Assembly: GCF_001894885.1 (NCBI RefSeq)
Contig: NZ_BCXB01000004.1
Span: 124,001 to 188,000, forward strand
From: Rhodococcus marinonascens NBRC 14363
GTDB lineage: Bacteria; Actinomycetota; Actinomycetes; Mycobacteriales; Mycobacteriaceae
DNA: 64,000 bases
Direction of reading: 5' to 3'
How positions within the stretch are numbered: position 1 is the first letter of the stretch; the number at the start of each line of letters is the position of its first letter. The position numbers were made by a program, and so were the translations under genes. Below are positions 43,700-52,599 of this stretch, piece by piece. A model generated the notes under the pieces. It worked only from the letters and a program-made list of their open reading frames with translations, was not told the DNA's origin and ran no database searches.

Positions 43700-45448
43700 A
43701 TGGATTCCGTGGCACCCGTTCACGCCATCGTCCTCGCGGGTGGACGAGCGACTCGGATGGGCGGCGTCGACAAACCGGCAATCGTCGTCGGCGGCCGCCG
43801 GATGCTCGACACCGCACTCGACGCCGTCGACGGTTGTACGCGCATCGTCGTCGTCGGACCTCCGCGCGGCGACGTCGATTCGCCGGTCCTGCAGGCTCAG
43901 GAGACTCCGCCGGGCGCAGGTCCGGTGGCCGGCGTGGCCGCTGGGCTCGCCGTGCTGGACGCGAACCCGTCGGATCGGGTGATTCTCCTCGCCTCGGATC
44001 TGCCGTTCCTGGAACCCACGTCGGTCGAGGTCCTCGCCGACGCACTGGACGACGCAGATGCCGTCTTCGCGGCCGACGAGTCGGGCCGCCTGCAGTTCCT
44101 ACTGTCGGCGTGGAGGGTCGCCGCGTTGAGCGACCGAGTCCGCGCCCTCGGTTCCACCGTCAATCAGCCGATGAAGGCGCTCGTGCCGGAACAGTTCAGC
44201 ACCGTCACTATGCACGGCATCACCGATTGCGATACGCCGGAAGACGTCGAACGAGCCCGCAGCACAGCCACCGATACACCGGTCACGATCAGCGAGGCCC
44301 GGCGGGCAATCCTCGACACGGTTCCCCCGCTAGCACCGCGAGTCGCGCCGCTCAGCACTGCACTCGGCGCCACGCTCACCGAACCGTTGCTCGCCGCCGA
44401 GTCACTGCCGCGCATCGCGGTGTCCGCGATGGACGGATACGCGGTCGCGGGTGAAGAACCGTGGTTGCTGCGCGGCGACATTCGCTACGCGGGGGGCTCG
44501 GAGGAACTCGAACTGGCAGAGGGTGAGGCAGCACGGATCGCGACCGGTGCGCACTTGCCCAGCGGCGCCACCACTGTCGTGCGAGATGAGTTCGCTGTCG
44601 CGACAAGTACTTCCGACGGTCCGCGACTACGCCGCAAAGAGGGCGCGCCCGTGCGCGACGACGTGCGGCGGCCCGGCGAGGACTGGTCCGAGGGTCATCG
44701 CCTGGCCGCGAAGGGAACAGCCGTCACGCCGGCACTCGCCTCGGCGGCCGCGAGCGCGGAGGCGGCTACCGCGGAGGTTCGGGGACCCGTGCACGCGCAT
44801 GTCGTGGTGACCGGGGACGAGATTCGACGGGACGGCCCACTACGCAGGGGGCAGACCAGGGACGCGCTGGGTCCCGTTCTCCCCCAATTTCTCTCGTGGT
44901 GCGGAATCCGTACGATCGCCGACACGCACCTGCGCGACACATCCGACGGCTTCGACGAATTACTCAGAGAAGTACGCCGACCCGATCTCATAGTGATCGC
45001 GGGCGCCACCGGTGGCGGCGCCGCCGACCAGTTGCGGGCGGCGCTCGACCGTGCTGCGGCACAGATGGTGGTGAGGAGAGTCCGGTGCCGGCCCGGCGGT
45101 TCCCAGCTGACCGCTCTGCTACCGGATGGTCGCGTAGTGCTTGGTCTGCCCGGAAACCCCTATGCCGCCGTCGCGACGCTCCTCACCACGGTTCCGTCGA
45201 TTGTGACCGCCCTGACCGGTCGCGGACCGGCCCCGGTCGCGTTCGGTCGCATCACGAACGCTTCGGAGGTCAGCGGCGACGCAGTACGCATCTTGCCCGT
45301 CGTTCCGGAACCGGACGGCACCTGGCGAGCCGACCCCGCAATCCGGACCGCTCATCTCGCCGGCCTGATCGGTCGCGAAGCACTGGCACTGGTACCTGCC
45401 GGCGCCGCCGACGGGGATCTCGCCGAACTGGTGTGGCTACCTCGCTGA
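43700..45448 (+). CDS. MobA-MoeA fusion, molybdenum cofactor biosynthesis
   Basis: A 582-residue two-domain protein. Residues 1 to about 195 are MobA-like guanylyltransferase: IVLAGGRATRMGGVDKPAIV and ILLASDLPFLEP with the metal-binding Asp. Residues from about 200 on are MoeA: SAMDGYAVAG, ARIATGAHLPSGATTVVRDE, VVVTGDEIRRDG, DLIVIAGATGGGAADQ and VLGLPGNPYAAVATLL. MoeA inserts molybdenum into molybdopterin and MobA adds GMP, giving the guanine dinucleotide form used by nitrate reductases and others. The fusion lets consecutive steps occur in one protein. ATG 43700 with GGGGGA upstream is chosen; the frame is open further up. Its 3' end overlaps sirB by 12 bp, tail to tail. Confidence 0.9.
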   Translation: MDSVAPVHAIVLAGGRATRMGGVDKPAIVVGGRRMLDTALDAVDGCTRIVVVGPPRGDVDSPVLQAQETPPGAGPVAGVAAGLAVLDANPSDRVILLASDLPFLEPTSVEVLADALDDADAVFAADESGRLQFLLSAWRVAALSDRVRALGSTVNQPMKALVPEQFSTVTMHGITDCDTPEDVERARSTATDTPVTISEARRAILDTVPPLAPRVAPLSTALGATLTEPLLAAESLPRIAVSAMDGYAVAGEEPWLLRGDIRYAGGSEELELAEGEAARIATGAHLPSGATTVVRDEFAVATSTSDGPRLRRKEGAPVRDDVRRPGEDWSEGHRLAAKGTAVTPALASAAASAEAATAEVRGPVHAHVVVTGDEIRRDGPLRRGQTRDALGPVLPQFLSWCGIRTIADTHLRDTSDGFDELLREVRRPDLIVIAGATGGGAADQLRAALDRAAAQMVVRRVRCRPGGSQLTALLPDGRVVLGLPGNPYAAVATLLTTVPSIVTALTGRGPAPVAFGRITNASEVSGDAVRILPVVPEPDGTWRADPAIRTAHLAGLIGREALALVPAGAADGDLAELVWLPR

Positions 45449-46216
45449 CCGCCCCGCGGGGAGGCGGATCAGCGCCGGAGTGACAACGCTGGAGTTCAGA
45501 ACGCCGGTGCGATAGCGGTCGGTCATCAGGCCGACGATCGCCGGGTCCACACCGAGCGGTTCCGCGACTCCGTCCGCGCCGGCATCGGCGAGACGCGCGT
45601 GGAACAGTCCGTGTGCCAGCAGGTAAGACGCGATGAACACCCGTTTCTCGCCCTGCACACGCAGTCCGGCCACGACGTCCGGTACACGTGGTTCGGCTGT
45701 GTCCACGTAGCCGATCCGGACCCGGGAGCCCGTGAGTTCGGACAGCATCACCGCGGCGCGGCGCACGTCGCTGAGTGCGCGCGGATCGGACGAACCGGCC
45801 GCAGCGAGCACGACCGCGTCGCCGGGTTGCCACCCCGTCTCGACGAGTCGGCGCAACAGCACGTCCGCGAGGACCGGATCGGGACCGAGCCCCCGCGTCA
45901 CGGACACCGAGTGGTGGCCGCTGTCCGCGACCTCCCGCGGAACGTCGGTGTGGACGTGATAGCCGGAGGCTAGGAACGCCGGGACCACCACCGCCGGCGC
46001 CGTGATGTCGCGCAGAACCTCGGCAGGCGAGGGCCCGAGAACGTCCACGAAGGACACCCGCGTAAATCCCACTTGCTCGGAGACTGCGTCCGCGAGCGCG
46101 GCGATCATCTCCACACCCCGGGGACTGCGCGTTCCGTGTGCCACCAGCACCAGTGCTGTCTCGTTCAACGCTGTCTCGTTCAACGCTGTCTCGTTCATTG
46201 CTGTCTCGTTCAACAC
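45437..46216 (-). CDS. Sirohydrochlorin chelatase (SirB/CbiX family)
   Basis: A 259-residue class II chelatase with two CbiX half-domains: LVLVAHGTRSPRGVEMIAAL (first active-site His) with VVVPAFLASGYHVHTDVP (second), and VFIASYLLAHGLFHARLAD in the second half. It puts iron into sirohydrochlorin to make siroheme, the NirB cofactor. The N-terminus is odd: NETAMNETALNETALNETAL, the translation of four 15-bp tandem copies. GTG 46216 overlaps the stop of the synthase gene; ATG 46198 could also serve. It is the last gene of the nitrite operon. Confidence 0.88.
   Translation of the reverse strand: MLNETAMNETALNETALNETALVLVAHGTRSPRGVEMIAALADAVSEQVGFTRVSFVDVLGPSPAEVLRDITAPAVVVPAFLASGYHVHTDVPREVADSGHHSVSVTRGLGPDPVLADVLLRRLVETGWQPGDAVVLAAAGSSDPRALSDVRRAAVMLSELTGSRVRIGYVDTAEPRVPDVVAGLRVQGEKRVFIASYLLAHGLFHARLADAGADGVAEPLGVDPAIVGLMTDRYRTGVLNSSVVTPALIRLPAGRSAR
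46155..46214. repeat. Four 15-bp tandem copies across the uroS stop and sirB start
   Basis: Copies GCTGTCTCGTTCAAC occupy 46155-46169, 46170-46184 and 46200-46214; 46185-46199 ends CATT instead, creating an ATG on the coding strand. The last copy contains the synthase stop codon. Because the unit is 15 bp the chelatase frame is kept and gains NETAL repeats. Confidence 0.9.
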
Positions 46217-47397
46217 AGTCCCTCCGCGCGTAGATCGAGGTGGTCGACGGGTTCGAGAGCGAGCCGGTATCCTCGCTTGACTACCGTCTGCACTGCCTTC
46301 GGCGCTCCCAACGATGCGCGCAACCTCGCCACCGCCATCTCCACCGCGTGGGTGTCCTCGCCGCCGCCTGGCAGCGCCGCGAGCAAGTCGTCCCGCGGGA
46401 CGACCCGTCCGGGCCGGGCGCCGAGTGTGCGCATCAGCGACATCCCGGCGGGGGGCAGTTGCCGCACTTCACCATCGACCACGACGCATCCGCCGCGAAT
46501 GCTCAGCTCGTGACCGGCGGCATGAATCTTGTTCGCCCGCAAGGGCAGTTCGTCTTCGATGTGCCGGGCTAAAGCGCCGAGTCGCGAACGCGCCGGAATG
46601 GTGGTCGGTACTTCGAGTTCACGCAGCGGTCCGGCGGCGACTGATCCGACGCACGCGGCGAGGACACGATGCCGGAACGAGTGGAGCACCAGCTCGATCA
46701 TTCCGATCTCCTCGGCTCTTTTCAGTAGCGTCGACACCGCGGGTGCGCTGGTGAAGCTGACGGCGTCGAGTCCGCCGGTGGCGACGAGTTCGATCATTCG
46801 GTCCATCGGGGCTCGGTCCTCGAGCGGAGTCCACCGGTAGACGGGGACGGCGATTACTTCGGCGCCCGCGCGGCGCAGTACCTCGCAGAAGTCCGCGACC
46901 AGTTCCCGCTCGAGGCCGGCGCCGGACAACTGGGCCGCCTCGAGGCCGGCACCGTGCAACTGGACCGCGATACGTTGTCCTTCGACGCCCTCACCGAGAA
47001 GGCGATCGAGCACCTCCGCAGAGGACTCGGAATCCGGTGACCATTCCTCCCCCAAGCCGGCGGCCCTGATCTCGCCCTTGGCCTTGGCGCCTCGGGCCAG
47101 CAGCCTGCTCGATGCCAGTGCCAGGCCCAGTTCCTCCGCCTGCCCCCAGCCGTCCGCGGCCGCCATCCAGCCACGGAAACCGATTCCCGTCGTCGCGACG
47201 ACGATGTCCGGCGGATTGTCGATGATCTCGCGTGTCACACGCTCGAGTTCCCCATCGTCGGCCGACGGGACGATGCGGATCGCCGGAGCTTGCATCACTG
47301 ACGCGCCCCGTCGCGTCAGCAAGGTCGCGAACTCCTCCGCACGCCGGGACGCGGTGATCCCGATCGTGAACCCGCTCAGGGGCGTCGCTGCCTTCAC
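46210..47397 (-). CDS. Uroporphyrinogen-III synthase fused to a winged-helix DNA-binding domain
   Basis: A 395-residue two-domain protein. Residues 1 to about 265 are HemD-like: FTIGITASRRAEEFATLL, IVVATTGIGFRGWMAAADGW, VQLHGAGLEAAQLSGAGLER and AVSFTSAPAVSTLLKRAEE. The remainder is an OmpR/PhoB-type winged helix (RGGCVVVDGEVRQLPPAGMS, VEMAVARLRASLGAPKAVQT, VVKRGYRL). The synthase makes uroporphyrinogen III for siroheme and haem; the winged helix suggests it also binds DNA, in the style of mycobacterial nitrite regulators. GTG 47397 is chosen because it overlaps the nirD stop as GTGA. The gene sits between nirD and sirB. Confidence 0.88.
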   Translation of the reverse strand: MKAATPLSGFTIGITASRRAEEFATLLTRRGASVMQAPAIRIVPSADDGELERVTREIIDNPPDIVVATTGIGFRGWMAAADGWGQAEELGLALASSRLLARGAKAKGEIRAAGLGEEWSPDSESSAEVLDRLLGEGVEGQRIAVQLHGAGLEAAQLSGAGLERELVADFCEVLRRAGAEVIAVPVYRWTPLEDRAPMDRMIELVATGGLDAVSFTSAPAVSTLLKRAEEIGMIELVLHSFRHRVLAACVGSVAAGPLRELEVPTTIPARSRLGALARHIEDELPLRANKIHAAGHELSIRGGCVVVDGEVRQLPPAGMSLMRTLGARPGRVVPRDDLLAALPGGGEDTHAVEMAVARLRASLGAPKAVQTVVKRGYRLALEPVDHLDLRAEGLC

Positions 47398-47810
47398 GCG
47401 TTCGTAGTGTGAACCTGGACGCTGTGAATCTGGACGACGCCGGCCCACACACGCACGTCGTACAGGGCGAGTCGAACCCTCTCATCGTCGAGACAGCGGC
47501 CGTCAACCAGCGAAAATACCTGCTTGAGCAGCGGCGATGCCACGGTGGGCTCCCCCGCTCGGTCACCTACGAGGCCCCGGGACATCACGGCTGCACGGCC
47601 GAACGGGTCGATGTTGCTGACGGCGTGGAGAGATCCATCCTCTAGCAGAAAGAGAGCCACCTGCTCCCCGCTCCGCAGCAACACCGCCACCCCGAGGCCG
47701 GGAATCAGCTGGCTGAGCGGGCACGCCGAGGTCCACTCGAGACGGCCCGACGTGACGCTATCGCGCCTGGTTCCACTGGCACCGTGAACGTTCATATCGA
47801 TGACGGTCAT
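47394..47810 (-). CDS. nirD: Nitrite reductase [NAD(P)H] small subunit
   Basis: A 138-residue Rieske-like small subunit. Recognised by WTSACPLSQLIPGLGVAVLL, LEDGSLHAVSNIDPFGRAAV and VASPLLKQVFSLVDGRCLDD. NirD proteins have the Rieske fold but lack the iron-sulfur cysteine/histidine ligands, as here. With NirB it reduces nitrite to ammonium in the cytoplasm for assimilation. ATG 47810 (MTVIDMNVHG) is chosen: GGAAGGAC lies just upstream. Stop overlaps the synthase start (GTGA). Confidence 0.92.
   Translation of the reverse strand: MTVIDMNVHGASGTRRDSVTSGRLEWTSACPLSQLIPGLGVAVLLRSGEQVALFLLEDGSLHAVSNIDPFGRAAVMSRGLVGDRAGEPTVASPLLKQVFSLVDGRCLDDERVRLALYDVRVWAGVVQIHSVQVHTTNA
47408..47437. repeat. Imperfect 15-bp tandem pair at the 3' end of nirD
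   Basis: TGTGAACCTGGACGC (47408-47422) and TGTGAATCTGGACGA (47423-47437) match at 13 of 15 positions. They encode the repeated VQIHSVQVHT near the NirD C-terminus. Confidence 0.6.
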
Positions 47811-47892
47811 TCGAGTCCTTCCTTCGCGCTGTCGCGTATCCGTTCTCAAATACATCGTCCAGGGTGGGTGTTTCCTCGTCGTTAAGCGGGGA

Positions 47893-50403
47893 TTACTCCG
47901 ATGTAGAAGCTGAGAATTCAGGCATTCCCATCAGAACGGGAACCTTTCGCACGCCGGTGTCGTCGAACGAGACGGTCGGATCGGCCTCCTCCGGTGCGTT
48001 GACGAACGAGACGAACCGTGACAGCTTCTCCGGGTCGTCGAGGACACCCGACCACTCGTCCCTGTACCCGTCGACGTGCTTGGCCATGGCTGCTTCGAGT
48101 TCCGCGGCGATGCCCAGGCTGTCTTCACACACCACCTCCATGAGGTGGTCGAGGCCTCCGTCGAGGGACTCCAGCCACGGCGCGGTCCGCTGCAACCGGT
48201 CTGCGGTGCGGATGTAGAACATGAGATAGCGGTCGATATAGCGGACCAGCGTTGCGTCGTCGAGGCCTCCGGCGAGGAGCTGTGCGTGCTTCGGCGACTG
48301 GCCGCCGTTGCCACCGACGTACAGATTCCAGCCGTTCTCGGTGGCGATGACGCCGACGTCCTTACTTCGGGCCTCCGCGCATTCTCGGGCGCAACCCGAG
48401 ACCCCGAACTTCAGCTTGTGCGGAGAGCGCAGACCGCGGTATCGGTTCTCCAGGTCGACCGCCATGCCCACCGAATCCTGCACGCCGTACCGGCACCAAC
48501 TCGATCCGACACAACTCTTCACGGTGCGCAGCGACTTGCCGTACGCCTGACCCGACTCCATCCCGGCGTCGACGAGACGCTTCCAGATGGCTGGCAACTG
48601 CTCGACGCGAGCGCCGAACAAGTCGATGCGCTGACCGCCGGTCACCTTCGTATACAGACCGAAGTCGCGGGCCACCTCACCGATGACGATGAGTTGCTCG
48701 GGGGTGCACTCGCCGCCGGGCATCCGCGGCACCACAGAGTAGGTGCCGTTCTTCTGGATGTTGGCCAGAAAGTGGTCGTTCGTGTCCTGCAGGCCCGCCT
48801 GGTTGCGATGCAGAATGTGATCCGAATCGGTGGACGCAAGGATCGACGCGACGACGGGCTTGCAGATGTCGCAGCCCGACCCCTTGCCGTAGTTTGCGAT
48901 CAGTGCGGAGAACGTGCGGGTGTCGGTGGCTCGAACGATCTCGAAGAGTTCCGCGCGGGACTGCTCGAAGTGCTCGCACAGCGCCTTCGACAACACCACA
49001 CCGGACGACGCCAGCAGCTGCTTGATCGTGGGGAGGCAGCCACCACACGTTGTTCCGGCATTCGTGCAACTCTTGACCTGCGCAATGTCGCACGCACCTT
49101 CGGCGATGGCCCCGCAGATCGCGCCCTTGGTGACGCCGTTGCACGAGCACACCTCGGCGTCGTCGGGCAACGATCCGGCGCCGGCCTTCTCCCCCGCCGG
49201 CGAGATCAGCGCCGCGGGGTCACCCGGGAGTTCACGGCCCACCAGGGGTCGCAGCGACGCGTACGCCGACGCGTCGCCGATCAGGATGCCGCCGAGTAGC
49301 GTCTTCGCGTCGTCGGAGACGACGAGCTTGGCGTAGGTGCCCTTCGAAGCATCGCTGAGCACGACCTCGAGCGCGCCGGGGGCGTGCGCGTGAGCGTCAC
49401 CGAAACTGGCGACGTCCACACCCATCAGCTTGAGCTTGGTGGACAGGTCGGCGCCCGGGAACTCCGCCTTGCCGCCGAGCAATCGGTCCGCGACGATCTC
49501 GGCGGTGGTGTAGCCGGGGGCGACCAGGCCGTAGCACCGGCCCTCCACCGCGGCGCACTCGCCGACCGCGTAGATGTTCTCGTCGGACGTCCCGCAACCG
49601 AGATCGGTAACGATCCCGCCGCGCTCCCCCACGTCGAGTCCGGTATCGCGGGCCAGTTGGTCCCTGGGACGCACCCCAGCGGAGAACACCAGCAGCGCGG
49701 CGTCGATCACCGAGCCATCTGAGAGTTCGACACTGACGCCTGCGGGACCTTCGGCGATCGAGGCGGTGCCGACCCCCGTGTGGACGGTGAGACCGAGGTC
49801 GGTGACGAGGTCGGTCAGAATTGCTCCACCGCCCTCGTCCACCTGCAGCGGCATCAGCCGCGGAGCGAATTCCACCACGTGTGGCGTCATGCCCATCAGC
49901 TTCAGGGCGTTGGCAGCCTCGAGACCGAGCAGGCCACCGCCGACCACGACACCGACGGCGCCGGGACCGGCGGCCTCTGCGCGTGTCCGGATACCGTCGA
50001 GGTCGGCGAGAGTCCGGTAGACGAAGCACTCGGGACGGTCGTGGCCGGGGATCGGCGGCACGAACGGGTACGAACCGGTGGCCATCACCAGGGCGTCGTA
50101 GTCGAAGACCTCACCGGAGTCTGTCGTGACCTTGCGGAACTCACGATCGATCGAGGCCGCGCGGCTGCCTACCCGGAGGTCGACGAATGCGTCACCCAGG
50201 TAGTCGTTGCCTGTGAGGGCGAGTTCCTTGTGGTCCCAGGCGCCCACGTAGGACGAGAGACCCACACGGTCGTACGCCGGAATGGGCTCCTCGCACAGCA
50301 CGGTCACCGACCAGTCGTTCGACTCGTCACGTTCCCGCAATGCCTCGACGAACCGGTGTCCGACCATGCCGTGTCCGATGACTACCGCTGACCTGCTACT
50401 CAT
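47893..50403 (-). CDS. nirB: Nitrite reductase [NAD(P)H] large subunit
   Basis: An 836-residue siroheme enzyme that reduces nitrite to ammonium. The FAD domain begins AVVIGHGMVGHRFVEAL and the NAD domain is VGVVVGGGLLGLEAANAL. A BFD-like [2Fe-2S] domain follows (EVCSCNGVTKGAICGAI and CTNAGTTCGGCLPTIKQLL), then the sulfite/nitrite reductase half domains. The siroheme/[4Fe-4S] cysteines are in KSCVGSSWCRYG and GVSGCARECAEARSKDVG. Length is normal and no lesion is seen. It lies between the transporter gene and nirD in a minus-strand operon; its promoter may be in the 208 bp before its start or further up. Confidence 0.95.
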   Translation of the reverse strand: MSSRSAVVIGHGMVGHRFVEALRERDESNDWSVTVLCEEPIPAYDRVGLSSYVGAWDHKELALTGNDYLGDAFVDLRVGSRAASIDREFRKVTTDSGEVFDYDALVMATGSYPFVPPIPGHDRPECFVYRTLADLDGIRTRAEAAGPGAVGVVVGGGLLGLEAANALKLMGMTPHVVEFAPRLMPLQVDEGGGAILTDLVTDLGLTVHTGVGTASIAEGPAGVSVELSDGSVIDAALLVFSAGVRPRDQLARDTGLDVGERGGIVTDLGCGTSDENIYAVGECAAVEGRCYGLVAPGYTTAEIVADRLLGGKAEFPGADLSTKLKLMGVDVASFGDAHAHAPGALEVVLSDASKGTYAKLVVSDDAKTLLGGILIGDASAYASLRPLVGRELPGDPAALISPAGEKAGAGSLPDDAEVCSCNGVTKGAICGAIAEGACDIAQVKSCTNAGTTCGGCLPTIKQLLASSGVVLSKALCEHFEQSRAELFEIVRATDTRTFSALIANYGKGSGCDICKPVVASILASTDSDHILHRNQAGLQDTNDHFLANIQKNGTYSVVPRMPGGECTPEQLIVIGEVARDFGLYTKVTGGQRIDLFGARVEQLPAIWKRLVDAGMESGQAYGKSLRTVKSCVGSSWCRYGVQDSVGMAVDLENRYRGLRSPHKLKFGVSGCARECAEARSKDVGVIATENGWNLYVGGNGGQSPKHAQLLAGGLDDATLVRYIDRYLMFYIRTADRLQRTAPWLESLDGGLDHLMEVVCEDSLGIAAELEAAMAKHVDGYRDEWSGVLDDPEKLSRFVSFVNAPEEADPTVSFDDTGVRKVPVLMGMPEFSASTSE

Positions 50404-50592
50404 GCCGTCGCTCCTTCGTACCCGTCGGGTCGATGCCGCAGATCTCGGTCGCCATGAACAACGACATGACCGATCAGATCAGGTGGGAGACCCAAACGTA
50501 GAAAACAGGTGTTGCGACGGTGCTGCGGTGCGTGACCGCAGCGTCAATTGATGCTCACTTATCGACGGGACCGAAGTGAGGTTTCGGGAATG

Positions 50593-50622
50593 TTTCCTAG
50601 GCGTATCTTTCCTAGGCGTATC
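50593..50622. repeat. Perfect 15-bp tandem duplication across the MFS gene stop codon
   Basis: TTTCCTAGGCGTATC occurs at 50593-50607 and 50608-50622. The second copy contains the transporter's TAG (50614-50612 on the minus strand); the first copy recreates a TAG just after it in the same frame. Confidence 0.9.
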
Positions 50623-51865
50623 GAGGAGCCGCTTCGGGCTCCGAAGCCGCGGGCCAACTGTCCTCGAGCATCCGCGGCTTGCAAGCCTGGAAGGCCGCCA
50701 CGAGGAGAACAACCACGCCGAGCGTCAGGAACCCGAACGACATCGCCCAACCCTCGGACGCTTCGTGGAACACCCCGAACAGCAGCGGACCGAGGCAGGC
50801 CGCGGCATAGCCAATACCCTGCGTGAAGCCGGACAGCGTCGACGATCCGACGTGGCTGCGCGTGCGGAGGTTGATCAGCGTCAACGACATCGGGAACGTG
50901 CTGGGCCCGAGTCCGAGAAGCACGATCCAGAGGATCGGCGCGCCCATCGGGGCGAACAAGAGCCCACTGAACGCCACCAGATAGCAGACGGCACACCCGA
51001 CCACGATCGGGAACGGGTTGCGCACCCGCGCACACAAAGTAGGAGCGCCGAAGGCCGCAACAAGTCCCATGAACGAGAACAGCCCCACCATGGAACCGCC
51101 GAACGCTTCACTTGCGCCCGCGTCTGCGAGGATGTCGGGAATCCAGGTGAACATCGAGTACGTGATCATCGAGGTCATCCCGAACATACCGGCCATTCCC
51201 CAGCCCAGCGGCGACCTCCAGGCGTTTCCTTGGGGATGTCCCACCGGAGCGTCCGCCGGCGGCGTCTCGGCTGCGACGGTCACACCACGTCGCCGGCCCC
51301 GGAAGAGGACGAACATCCACGGCACCGCAGCGACGAAACCGAATAGTGCCCAGACACCGATCGAGACGCGCCAACCGAACGCCTCCGCGAGCGGGACCGC
51401 GACGAAGGCAGGCGCGATGGTGCCGATCTGGACGCCGACGATGTACACGGAACTCATCACGGCGAGACGATCTGAGAAGTAACGCTTCACCAGTGGTGGA
51501 ATGACCACGTTGCCTATTCCCATCCCGGCGAGGGCGAGAGCCGACAGCGCCAGCAACGACCACGTGTCGCTCATCAGGGCCCGAGTCAGCATTCCCACTC
51601 CAGCCATCAGCATCGCAGCGAGCGCGGTCAGTTCCAGCCCCCACCGCTTGGCGATGAGCGGCGTCCCCAGCCCGGAGAGTGCAAACATAGCCGTCGGAAC
51701 CATCCCGAACACTCCGACGATCGCGGGTGAGAATCCGACGTCCTCCCGGATCTGGCTGGCCAGCGGGCTGAACGAGGTGACCGCAAGTCGGAGGACGAGA
51801 GCAGACATCGCGATCGCACAGAAGACGAGAAGGCGACCGTGCAGAAGTTTCACGCGAGAAATCAT
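50612..51865 (-). CDS. MFS transporter, CynX/NimT type, of the nitrite operon
   Basis: A 417-residue transporter with about twelve membrane segments. TM1 is LLVFCAIAMSALVLRLAVTS, and TM4-TM5 include GNVVIPPLVKRYFSDRLAVM, a CynX/NimT motif. Position in front of nirB suggests it carries nitrite, nitrate or cyanate. It does not look like the usual NarK nitrate porter (no NarK signature seen), so the substrate is uncertain. ATG 51865 or GTG 51853 may be the start. With ATG, only 11 bp separate it from the divergent GntR gene. Confidence 0.82.
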   Translation of the reverse strand: MISRVKLLHGRLLVFCAIAMSALVLRLAVTSFSPLASQIREDVGFSPAIVGVFGMVPTAMFALSGLGTPLIAKRWGLELTALAAMLMAGVGMLTRALMSDTWSLLALSALALAGMGIGNVVIPPLVKRYFSDRLAVMSSVYIVGVQIGTIAPAFVAVPLAEAFGWRVSIGVWALFGFVAAVPWMFVLFRGRRRGVTVAAETPPADAPVGHPQGNAWRSPLGWGMAGMFGMTSMITYSMFTWIPDILADAGASEAFGGSMVGLFSFMGLVAAFGAPTLCARVRNPFPIVVGCAVCYLVAFSGLLFAPMGAPILWIVLLGLGPSTFPMSLTLINLRTRSHVGSSTLSGFTQGIGYAAACLGPLLFGVFHEASEGWAMSFGFLTLGVVVLLVAAFQACKPRMLEDSWPAASEPEAAPRYA

Positions 51866-51876
51866 AGGATGACCGG

Positions 51877-52542
51877 ATGACTTTCGGAAAACCCGTTCGA
51901 CGCGCGAGCCTCATCTCGCAGGTCACCGATCAGCTGCGTGACGACATCCACAATGGAAACTGGGCCGTCGGGGAGAAGATTCCCACCGAAACCGCACTGT
52001 GCGAACTGACCGGGGCAGGACGCAACACCGTCCGCGAGGCCGTCCAGGCCCTCGTCCACGCCGGAATGCTCGAACGGCGGCAGGGGTCGGGTACGTACGT
52101 GATTGCCACCTCCGACGTCGGGGGCACGCTCGGCAAATACTTCTCGGGCGCCCATGAGCGCGATGTCACGGAACTGCGCCAAGCCCTAGACGTGACGGCC
52201 GCTGCTCTGGCCGCGCGGCGGCGCACACCGGACGACGTCAACCGACTCGAAGAGCTGTCCGACGAGCGTTATAGCCGGTGGACCGAATCCGATACCAGGG
52301 CGGCGATCGCCGCCGACATCGCATTGCACCGCGCAGTCGTCGAAGCAAGCCACAACAACGTTTACCTCGAATTCTACGATTCGCTGCTGCCCTCGATCGA
52401 GCAGACCGTGAACCTGCACGTGCATGCCACCGGCCAGGGATTCCACGACGAGCACTCGCGCTTGATCGCCGCCGTGGTCGAGGGAGACGAACTCGGCGCC
52501 ACCGAGGCCGCGCGCGACCTGTTCACCGAGTTGTTGTCTTAA
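51877..52542 (+). CDS. GntR-family regulator, FadR/FCD subfamily
   Basis: A 221-residue transcription factor. The N-terminal winged helix is LISQVTDQLRDDIHNGNWAV, GEKIPTETALCELTGAGRNT and VREAVQALVHAGMLERRQGS. The FCD ligand domain follows: LRQALDVTAAALAARR, with metal-binding residues probably in DIALHRAVVEAS, and HDEHSRLIAAVVEGD. It is divergent from the CynX-like transporter with only 11 bp between start codons, so it very likely controls that gene and itself; the ligand is unknown. AGGATGACCGG serves as ribosome-binding site. Confidence 0.9.
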   Translation: MTFGKPVRRASLISQVTDQLRDDIHNGNWAVGEKIPTETALCELTGAGRNTVREAVQALVHAGMLERRQGSGTYVIATSDVGGTLGKYFSGAHERDVTELRQALDVTAAALAARRRTPDDVNRLEELSDERYSRWTESDTRAAIAADIALHRAVVEASHNNVYLEFYDSLLPSIEQTVNLHVHATGQGFHDEHSRLIAAVVEGDELGATEAARDLFTELLS

Positions 52543-52599
52543 CGTCTATATAGACCTCATGCTCCTTCAATCGGAGGAGGAGATGCACGTACGGCACGG

